From NCBI GenBank assembly GCA_013076295.1, contig RQOL01000618.1, positions 3,720,001 through 3,784,000 on the forward strand: a stretch of DNA of 64,000 bases. The letters are read 5' to 3'. The position numbers and the translations under genes were made by a program. The notes beneath the pieces are model-generated. The model searched no databases and was not told where the DNA came from. It saw only the letters and a list, made by a program, of their open reading frames with translations. Within the stretch, counting starts at the first letter, position 1, and each line of letters begins with the position of its first letter. The stretch is from Sanderia malayensis. Its lineage: Eukaryota; Cnidaria; Scyphozoa; Semaeostomeae; Pelagiidae. Positions 10,711 through 22,700 of this stretch are shown one piece after another.

Positions 10711-13700
10711 ATGTCTGAATGCCAGAAAAGAGTTTTTGCTACACCTGGTTCAAGATCATTCCATACACCAAACAGTAGCTTGTTAAGTAGGCCTAGCCAT
10801 ACTGGAGCAAGCACTTGTCAAAACAAATCAGATGAAGGGAAAACGACAGAACGCTTGTTGGCAATAAAGACACCTCAGAATAAAAATAAGAAGATGGACA
10901 ACAGCTCTACATTTGGAAGTAGAGGTATATCTCCTTTTCTCACAACTCCAGATAGTAGTGACTCCGAATATTCTGGAAGTAATTTATCAATGTTTTCGAC
11001 TACAAGAAGAAACAAGAGTTTTTCATTGTGTAACAACGAAGAAAAATCTTCAGGAAATAATAGCTTCAGATCAGAGATAAAATCGAGTAAGTGCCTGGCA
11101 CTATCCTAACAAATTTAATCGCAGATGACTAATTAATTTGTTTCTTCTTTTCATCTCTTGTTTATTTTGCATCATTAACTTCAAATTCCTACCTATTCTA
11201 CAAACTTTCATTCGACAATTTATTGTGACATATTAAAACATTAATAAAATAGTTTCCTCATCTAGTATGCGAAGGTTCTAATCTTTCAGCTACTACAAGT
11301 TCATCGACAGAAACTCCAACCTTAAGAAGCGAAGCCATTTCTCGTGTTTCACCATCACCTTCAACATTATCAGCTTCATCAACTCAGCGACCGTTTAATG
11401 TTCAACCAAGGAAAAGGCCTTTGGAGACATCTACAATTTCACCAGAATCGACAGATAATCAAACATCTGTGATTTCAGAACAAAATGTCGCCAATGTGCC
11501 ATTATTCTTTGAAGAAGATATAAATGATATAAAGGTGATAATATTAAGCATTTCTTTGAATATTTTTAATTCAAAGTGCATTCTTACAAAACAGAAAAAA
11601 ACCTTCATGGCTCTACAATTTTACCTCCATTCTCGCTATATCCAGCTATTATCATATAGCCAGCCCTAATACAAAAAGGTTCGACAAACGCATAGATAAC
11701 CACACAACTTGCTTCTTGAAATATTTCTTGATGCAATATACCAAAATATAGTAGCTATACTTTCTATCACACATGAAGTAGGTACTGAAAAAATGAAATT
11801 TTGAAATAGACTGAAAATTGACTCACAAGGGGTTGAATTATACTAAATAGGTCCTACTGATCACGTTGAGACAATTCCCAGGTCTCTAGGAGTAAAGGTT
11901 CGTGGACCCAGATTTCCCGCGGATAGCTATGTATACTTTCTATCGTACATGATGTAAGTACTGAAAAAATCAAATTTTGAAATAGACTAAAAAATTACTC
12001 ACAAGGAGTCAAATTATGCTAAATAGGTCCTACTGATCACGTTGAGACAATTCCCAGGTCTCTAGGAGTAATGGTTCGTGGACCCAGATTTCCCGCGGAT
12101 AGCTATCTATACTTTCTATCGTACATGCTGTAAGTACTGAAAAAATCAAATTTTGAAATAGACTAAAAAATTACTCACAAGGAGTCAAATTATGCTAAAT
12201 AGGTCCTACTGATCACGTTGAGACGATTCCCAGGTCTCTAGGAGTAATGGTTCGTGGACCCAGATTTCCCGCGGATAGCTATCTATACTTTCTATCACAC
12301 ATGAAGTAGGTATACTGAAAAAATCAAATTTTGAAATAGACTAAAAAATTACTCACAAGGAGTCAAATTATGCTAAATAGGTCCTACTGATCACGTTGAG
12401 ACAATTCCCAGGTCTCTAGGAGTAATGGTTCGTGGACCCAGATTTCCCGCGGATAGCTATTTATACTTTCTATCACACATGAAGTAGCTAATGTTTATGA
12501 AATTCTCAATTTCAACGACAAACTTTTTGGCTTCCCTAAAAAAGTTAATTTTATGGAAATTCTGTCTGCAAAGGAAATGAATATATTCTATAAGAATATT
12601 GAGGCTCAAAATTGCCAAAAACAATGTAAATTTGTGAATAAGAATGAAAAAGATCGTGGCTCAGCATAATTTAAGATATTCTTATAAAAAAAGTGTGTAT
12701 AAGAATGGAAATTCTGCATCAGGCCTATTGTTTAAAACAAGAGGTAATTGCTTTCTTCTTTTGTTTCTTGGAGCAATTTCAGCTTTGGGGCTCTTTATCC
12801 ATTTGTTCTTTCTGTAATTTTTTTACATAGAACTTTTTTACTTCCTAGACATATATGAGTGTTGTAAAGGGTGCTGGCAAGATAGGACTAGCTCATTACG
12901 ATACAGACAAGTGCGTTGTTCACATGATGGAAGATGTCATTGAAACAGAAGATCAGCATTATTTGAAGCTGGGTAATTTGTATTCGCGATTATAAACACA
13001 TTACAGTCAACTCTGTCTAATTCGAGCACCCCGGGGAAGCGTGAAAATGTTCGAATTACAAAAAGTTCAAATTGTAGAGGTTTGTTTTATAAGAATTGGT
13101 TCATTAGTGATCCTTGAAGGGACGGAGAATTTCGTTCGAACTAGATAGAATTCGAATTACACGAGTTCGAACTATGCAGATTTGACTGTATAAACTCTTT
13201 GAATAGAAATCCGAAACGATTATCAATTGGTTCACCTAATGTAATCATAGTATGTTACCACGTTGTTAATTCAAGTAGGTGTTTAAAAGAGGGGATTTTT
13301 ATAGAATTTGCTCCGTAAAATTATTCATTACCATCATTATAGTCATTATAATTATGTTTTTGTGACTTTTGTAGCGAAAAAGACAATTAAGCCAAACGTT
13401 ATAATCACAAGTGCAAAGCAAGATCAAAGCTTTTTGCAAGCACTTCGACAAGAGGGTAAATATTATCTCTTTACTGTAAGAAAACATCTCCAAACGCTTT
13501 AATACTAATAATTATACTTGAGCTTCGTTCTTGGTATACGGTAAAATCCTGATGACTCGAGCCCTTGTAGCTCAAACGCTCGCAACATAAACAATTTTAT
13601 GATTGATGTTATTATGAATACTCTGCGTTAATAATTTTGATTTTGTGTTTGCATAGTCTTAGCCTTGTTTGGTACCTTTTCCAAACCCCCGACTTATATA

Positions 13701-16700
13701 ATTAACCTATGAAACTCCTTTACACCAGTATCTAATGTATTCAAGATAGTTTGATTTAATTTTGATCAATTCAGATGAAGATACAAGTACTCATCTTGAA
13801 AAACAAGTTACAATTGATGTTATACCTTGCATGATGTTCGGTAAGCAATGTGGTGGAACTTTAATAGCTACAATTGAACCTCGATAAGTCGACTACCGCT
13901 TAGGTCGAGCTCCCCCGATCTCGATCATTTTTGTATTACCCTTGGTTCTGTATGCTTTATATGTGAACCTCGATAAGTCGAAACCTCGATAAATCGAACA
14001 AATTTTTCTTGCCCTTGGGAGCTCGACTTATCGAGATTCAACTGCATAGATAAGATGAATGCTTTTTCCTCCTTTACTATGAAATAATGACGCAAATGAT
14101 GCTTTGAACTTGTTCTTCGTTCAATTAAACTCTGGCGTTATGAATCCTCAATTCAATGAAACATATTTAATCAGCAATTATCAAGTCATTCATATTCACA
14201 AGCAATTGAGGCTTGGTTGTGAAATTTGACAGCAAAATACTCGTGCAATCATCAAGGCCGGTTATAAAACAGCTTTGAATGTAATGCCCAATTTCGTACA
14301 TCTATATATTTTCGCTTGTACACATATTGTTGTATACACATTGACATTTTGCCCTTCTTGAAAACATCCAGGCTATGAGATTTGCAAACGACGTATTCTG
14401 AACTTAAATGGTTTGCCTGGATTATCTGATGAAAGTACAGATGATGAACGAAACATCTTCATTGGATCTCTTCTATCTTTCGACAATACAAACATGGTTA
14501 GTAATCAACACTATACAGTTGACCCTTGAAACGCCAATACTAATTCACCCAACAACAACAGCAACCTTGATAAGTTAACGGCTTAGACTCATTACATTAC
14601 GTCCCAGTGCCTCGCTCGTAGCTCGCGCAACACAAGCGAGGAAAACGGGGACGCAATATAGTGAGTCTATTGACGGCTGTCTTTATGTTATTTGATGTGT
14701 TGAGCATTTTTAACATGCTTCAAGCTTGGTTTGTCCCTTGATACCTCGAACTCTCGTCCACTGAAACGAATTTTGATTTTTGTATGAGTTTTCGATATAT
14801 TGAAAATTAACTATTTATGTGACTTCTCTTGACTTAATTTGATCTTAACTTCATGTATGATTGGCGCTTGAACTCAACTTAAATAACTCCAACAGGGTTC
14901 GGCTTTTCCTTGGTTCAATTCACTCAAGTCTCCAAACTCAAAAATGAATTCAACCACGTTTATCATTTGATTTACGTTTGTAGGTGCGTGCTACTGGTGC
15001 CTTGTTAAAATATCTTGACAAGAACCGTGTAGGTGTCGAGCTGGAAGATCCAGGAACAAATGTACCCATCCTGGCATTGAAATCCTTCTCTTTGTAAGTT
15101 CTATCTATACATCTTCCTTATACCATGCTATAGTACTTAAACGTAGCAAGAAACTGGCGGGAGCCGTTGTCTACGGCGATAGTCAAACCAAAATCGAAAA
15201 TTTGAGTGTGCGCAATAAGTGAATGAAATCTACTGCAAAGAAGGGGACCATTACTCTCTGGCTTCCCTTTTTTACTGCCACAATATGCTTTGTATAAACC
15301 CATATTATGAACACCTATGAAGCCAGATCTATTAATTGCTATCCTCAAATCAAGGCCTTCTTCTATCTGGTCTTTGAGTGTCGCTTGCTACGCGAATTTG
15401 CATGCTGAAATTGTGACTGTCTGTCATCTTCTTGTAGAAGCTCAGTTATGAAGATAGATGATAGCACATACGGGTATACTGTTTGATCATTTCTTTTTTA
15501 ATCAAATTCGTCGCTCACTTCTTCACGTACTTGTTTGATCCTGTATAGCCTCTATTATATAGTGAGCTTGGTAAATAACAGTTCTTCACTTATCCTGTAG
15601 AGCCCTCCAAATATTCGGTAAAGAGGCACACCCATCAGTTTACAAATCAGGGGGCAGTGGGGCTAAAGAGGGCCTCTCCCTATTTGGTAAGTTTGCTCAA
15701 ATATATATATTGCTTGTTTAAATAGCTTGATAGTAAGTGAGGAATGAAAAATTGTATCACTATTTGAAGTCACAACTGAAGGTTGATCAGTAAAAAATTT
15801 ACATCTCAACAACATAGTAAAGTTAAATCTAAGTTTATTTTCTCACAAAATATTGTTTTATATTCAGGAATGATGAACTATACAAAGTCAAGCCCTGGTT
15901 CTAAACTTCTCAATCAATGGTTCCTCCATCCATTAACCAGTATTGATGAAATACGAAGGAGACATGATTCAATATCGTTCTTCTTAAATGCAAGAAATCT
16001 TGAAGCTGTCATGACCTTTCAAGAAAACCTGAAGCATGTGAAAAATGTCAATGTAATTTACTTTCCTACGTTATTTAATTATCTTTATGCATTTTTTCTT
16101 TCTTTGTCTTCCAAACAAAGACATAGCTACATTGCATGCCGAGTTTTCTTGGGTATAAACCTTTTATCGTCTTAAATTTCACTCGCATCCTTCTCACCTT
16201 CATCTTCTTGCCATCCTTCTCATCTTCATCTTTTCAGCGATATGTATTGGACAATAACTTTTGCCAATGCTCTAAATCAATGCTTAAATCACTGTGATTG
16301 CATTAAAAAGATTCATGAATCAACTATATTACATTGCCTTTATTCCAGAGGATACTATCCAAAATGCTATCGACAGGAGTGAGTGTTGCTGACTGGAAGA
16401 ATCTGTACAAGGTATATCGATTAAAGAGACAGTTTCCCCATGCATAAAGAAACTTGTTGCACAACTCCTATGATGTAAGATTGTGTTTCATGCTCCATTG
16501 ACAGGCAATCTACAACGCAATTTGTATTGGAGATGTCTGCAAGGGCCTACCACAAACTATTGACATCATAAAAAAGGTATAACTCAGAAATATATCCATA
16601 TCAGGCTTTTGTTCACTTTTGGCTTTCTAGCAAGTGTATTTCAAGAGGTTGTTGACGTGAGTTGTTTGCAACTGCTTGCAACTTGCAAGAGATAAGCACT

Positions 16701-19700
16701 CTCTGCAAAAAGTGTCAATATTATACAATATGCCCCAGCTATCATTGCATGGTTAGAAAAGCAAAATTATCAAGCTAATCGGGACTTTCTTGTGTGTGGT
16801 CACTTTGATACCATTTTAAACTTTCTCACATGTCTTGAAGACTATTTCCGTTTTTATAAGCGAAATACTCCAAAACTCTTCTTTTTCTCGCAAGCAGATT
16901 TCAAACACATTTTCAGAAGCACTCTACTTTATGGCTAATCTAATAAATAAGATTGTAAGTATTTTATCTGATTCCAGGTATTTTCGATTCAGTCAGAAGT
17001 AAATCCGAGAAATCTTTGTCCTTCTGCTTATCTCGATGAGATTTCTTCTCTTTAAGATAGATTTTGATGAATCGACTTCGTCTCAAAGATTCACCGTAAA
17101 GCCTGGTGTTGACAATGAACTTGATGAAAGTAAGCTACAGCCATCACAGTTCACTTACTATATCTTGCTGAAATCATTCTCTTTGTTACCCGCTTGTCAA
17201 CCATTGGCGATTTTGTAGACTGTTTTATTAATTTAGCTGCTAACTCACGGAGAGGGTATAGGGACATAATCTTGACATAATCTAACCCCTTATAACAAGC
17301 TTCCATATATGCACAAAGAAATTAATACCTCACCCCTTGAACAACCTGATGCATTGATAATACATTGATGTAATACTACTCTCTAATCATTTAATGTTGT
17401 TTGCTGTATTGAAAGTGGCTATTACTTAAAATTGTCATTTTATTCTTTAAAGGAAAAAGAACATACAATGGATTACCGGATTTAATGACAAAAGTTGCTT
17501 CTGAGGAACTGAAAAACCTTGATGAATCCATTATTGAATGCGGAGTTTCCTATCTTCCACAGGTTTGAGCAATTATACAACATCCCTTGAACGTTAATCA
17601 ATCCATCATTAAACCATTCAGATGCATTCAGATTAAAAAGGAAAGTGGATAGAAAATACTAAGCATCTTTTCATTTCATAGGTTAAAAATGAAACATTAT
17701 CAATATATATAAAGCTTCACTTGTTTTCCATTAAAGGTTAATGGAAGATAGTTAGGCGTTTAATGATTAAACGTCTAGCTATTTTGCAAATATACTTGAT
17801 TAAAGCTATCTTTTGATATTTATGAATGGAAGTGCGGGATGTTACTGTATTATGTTTAAGAAAGGGATCAAGGACCGAGGAATTACTTCAAGATAGATAA
17901 TAAAGCTAATTGACAAAGAGTTGATCAAGATACAATTTTTTACTAATTTAATGTTTCATAATCTTCCTGTAGCTTGGATATTTGCTGACTATACCCTTGA
18001 CAGAGAAAATGAAGACAGATCAGCAGTTCAATCTCGAAGGCTTAGAGTTTGTGGTAAGACTTTAGTTTTATTTTTGTTCTAACTTCCATACACCGCTTCT
18101 AATATCCTTTTACCAACTCGAATCTCTTGACTACCTCTATTCTCCCTCTATAGTTTCAGATATCCTTCCACGGGTTCTATTTGCCTTCAATAAACTCTGA
18201 TATCTTTCGGCGCTATTTTTCTTTTCCAGGTTCTATTTTCTATCTGCAAACGCTAATATCCTTCTACAGTACCAATTCCCTTTCTTCCAGCCCTAACGCC
18301 TTTATTTAGGCTCTGTTATCCTACTCCAGGCTTAGATATCGCTCTACAGGCTGCATTCTCTTTATCATTTGTTTCACGCAGTTTGTCTCAGATGACATTG
18401 TCCACTACAAAACAGTTGCCACACGAGGTACCCAGCTCATGACAAATATTCCATATCATGATTATCCTCTGTTATATATTTTCATAAATCTGAAACATTT
18501 TCACAAATAATCCACAATATCCTAACGCTAGCGAATCATGTAACTCATCGTTTTTGTATTTCATTTTCAGAGCTTGACCAGCTACTTGGCGATACTCAAA
18601 GTCTGATTTTTGGTAAGTCACTTGGCTTTCATATAACAAATGTAATTCAGGAATCGATTTTGCGTGCACTACATGCATGCAAGCTAAATAATCCAATGAA
18701 TAGCAAATTGTTAGAAGGGCATGATAGTTCATTACAGCATTATAGAAACAATACTGTAAAATGCCCCCCTCCCCACACTCTGGTTAGCCCCCTTTCGAAA
18801 CGATGAACGAAGATGAAATTGTGACTGATTACGTCATAAAGACTCCAAGTGACTTTACAGATACACGAGCAGTTTTTTAGTCATACTTGACAATTTTATT
18901 CGTCGTGTGTTTTCGATGTGCAGTTTACATCGTCGTGCTCAGATGGAAATATATAAGTCATGCTCATGTTGATTGCTCTTACATGATATCTCGTATCCTT
19001 TTATAGATCATGAGACGGCCATTATGTACAGATTACAGAATGTCATTATAGAAAATTCTCAACTACTCCTCAGTGTTGTTGAACTCTGTTCTGAGCTCGA
19101 TTGGTGAGTCTCTCTCTTCAACACTAACATTATTGTTGACAAGGCACATGTTTTTAAGAAATGCGTCACAAAATGGGTTCCTTTGAGGTCTTAGCACATT
19201 TTAAGACAATTACCAAGATTTTCAGACCATTGGGTCGAGAGATAATTGCCTTTATGTGACATTTATAGCGAGAGTATTGCTAATAATCTTTAGAACAAGG
19301 TGACACGGTGTCTGCTTTCGAGCCCTATTGCTACCAATGGATTTATTTTTAAGAAATTCGTCACGAAATAAGTTCCTTTGAGGTCTTGCCACATTTGAAG
19401 ACAACTTCCAAGCCTTTTGGAATACTGGATCGAGAGGCAATTGTCTTTATATGACGTTTAGACCAGCACTTTTCCTAAAAATTTATGGAACAATTTGGCA
19501 TAGTGTCTCACTTCCAGGCATATTGTTACTAACGAATATATTTTTAGGAAATTTGGCCAGAAATGGACTCCTTCGAGGTCTCAGGACAGTTTAAAACAGT
19601 TTCCAAGAATTTCGGACAATTGTATCAAAAATAATTGGCTTTATGTGACGTTTTCAGCCAGACTATCGCTAATATTCCTTGGGACAATGTGATATGGTGT

Positions 19701-22700
19701 CTGCTTTTGAGCCGTATTGTTATAAATGGATATATTCTTATGACCTTTGTCATGAAATTGGTTTCTTTTCTATGGGTTTCATCGGACCATTGGATCGAGA
19801 CATTATTGGCTACATACCTATTTTATTTTGCGGAATTGTTTTGTTCATGTTTAACTAGGGGCACTGTTCATAATTGAATGAGTTCGTTCGTTGTTATATA
19901 ACTGTTTGTTGTTTGTCCTTTTTTTTAGCTTTCTTGCTTTTGCAACTGCATCGAGAGAGGGAAATTATTGTCGCCCAGAACTTGTAGAGAACTCTGTACT
20001 AAGTATCAAAGGCTGTAGGTGAGTAAGAAAATTCCCACTGCTCTGCTGGACCGTTAAAGATTATATATGCATAAAAACTTAGAGAGATAATTCTTATTGA
20101 TAAATCTGAAAGAGACTAACCCACGGCTTGTCAATGCAGGAAATCATTTTGTTCCCTGATTACTTTATAGTGATATATATTTTAGTTTTTTCCAGCAAAA
20201 CAATTTCTAATGTAATCAAGTCGTAATATAATGAGCTTCCTGTAAACAAACAATTAAGCATCTGACTTTTTGAGCTGTCCCATTTTACATTTTACCATTT
20301 TCACCCAACTTCTAATCTGAAATAACGAATCGTTATTGGCTATCTTCAAGGCTCCTTTCTACTGGGGTTCAATTACACCAACGCTTCGTCATAGTGTATC
20401 TTGTGTTCTTGTCTCTGTTTTTTCTAGACACCCAATTCAAGAATTGTGTACCAACCAATTTGTACCAAATGACGTAGATGTGGAAATTGATAAATCAAGA
20501 ATCAAAGTTATCACTAGTCCAAATGCAAGCGGTAAAAGCATATATCTAAAACAGGTACGATTAACTTAGCACACATTTCATACACGTCAATGACTTGTGT
20601 GGTGTTGACTCTGTTCATGGGAGGAGAAAATATGGGAAGCTCTATCATCAGTTCATAATCCTACAGCTTCCTTTCAAAGTCATAGAAACTCAACTACAAT
20701 GCAATGCAGTCTAGCAAAGTGCCTATACAATATCTATATTTAATTAATTCAAGCTGCAATGAAAATGAATTGAGAGATTTTCTTCAATCCTATTTTAGAT
20801 TGGCCTGGTTGTTGGATATTGTTTGATTTTAAATTTCTAGGACTGTGAAATAAGCACCCCCCTCTTTTAAGTGCCCCCTCTAATAAGCGCCCACCAATTT
20901 TGCAAAATATTTAATAAGGGCCCGGGCGCTTAATAGAGGAAATACGGTAATTGCATTGAAAATGAATTGAGAAATTTCCTTCAATCCTATTTTAGATTGG
21001 TCTGGTTGTCTTTCTGGCTCAGATCGGATGCTTCGTGCCAGCAGAATCGGCAGTAATCGGCTTATGCGACCGTTTGTTCACTAGAATCCACGCTAAAGAA
21101 ACCGTCTCCACACCTCTGTCCACATTTATGATTGATCTAAATCAGGTACGATATGTGAAATTTCTATAAGAATTGCATCAATCTGATATTTCTTTATATT
21201 TTTCTCCCATTCCAGTGACCTCCATACCCATTCCATCAATCCATGTTCTGCACTTTACCCATGGCCAAGCTCTCATGCATACACTATTCATACGACCTGA
21301 CATTGATTCATATCTTGATCCAATCATTCAGATATCCAATGCAGTTCACAACGCCACGGATAAGTCATTGATCTTGGTGGATGAATTTGGAAAGGGGACA
21401 GCCGCGGTTAGTGGAATCACCTCTTTTTCACCCATCTCAATCATGATGAATTCCCAACGGGTTTTCATTTGAAACTGATACAGTTCTGGTGTGAAATTCC
21501 TGTTGAGAAAGAAAATACTCCCACATTCCAATTTTACGTGCCTCACTGTGCCAAGCTTGTTAAATATTTCTGAGATCTCGATATTATATTAGCAGCATTT
21601 GAATTTCAACGGTGATAATAAACATCTTGTTGTAACAAGTTTAATACATGGTTCTTTGAACTGCTTTATAGCATTGTTCACAATCGATGCCTGCAACAAA
21701 CCAATAGCGTATGATTCAGGGGCCTGGGGAACGTCCCCCCACTTTTCTGCTAATCATGAAGCATGCCTCTTTCATAGACGAAGCATGCCTCTTTCATGTT
21801 ATTGTGATGCTTCTCCCTCCCCCCTTTTGGTTTGCCCTACGCACTGCAACAAACTATTCAACAAAACCAAATAAACAGGCCCTTAGTCATTGTAATAAAT
21901 CAATACTCGACTAATTATCATTGAATGTAATCGATTTTTTGTTTACTACTGCATCAGTATTCGTTTGAACACCCGACAGGATATATTAATTGTTTAATTT
22001 TGTTGTTTTCTTGCTGAACAGAACGATGGACTGGCACTGCTGGCAGCCGTATTACGTCACTGGTTGTCGCAAGAACGCGCATGCCCACGCGTGTTTGTTT
22101 CCACTCATTTCCATGGATTGATACGATACAAGTTGCTACCGGAATCAAATTTGATTCACTATCAAGTAAAGCATTATTCGTTGTAATTTATTAATACCGT
22201 GAACATAATTCCCAATTCATTCGCTATAGTTGAGAATTTAAACCAAGTATAGTTAAAAAGACTAAATAGGTCTCAATCTGTTTATAAGTCCCAATTCATG
22301 AAGAAAATATGAAAATATATTAAATATTCCGGAATTTGCATGGTCTGATCTATAAATTAACACACCCATTTTTCATTCCCCATTACCTATTGTAAAATTT
22401 TGTATGGAAGCTATTTGAGATTATGAATGGAAGATTTTTCGCATAGCTACGGTGGCCCACAAGTGCAAACCAAAACTTTCTTTTTGAAACCAAATCTTTT
22501 TTTTTTGAAACCAAATCTTTCTTTTTGAAACCAAATCTTTCTTTTTGAAACGAAATCTTTCTTTTTGAAACCAAATCTTTCTTTTTCAAACGAAATCTTT
22601 CTTTTTGAAACCAAATCTTTCTTTTTGAAACCAAATCTTTTTTTTACAATCGAAATCTTTCTTTTTGAAACCAAATCTTTTTTTTTGAAACCATATCTTT

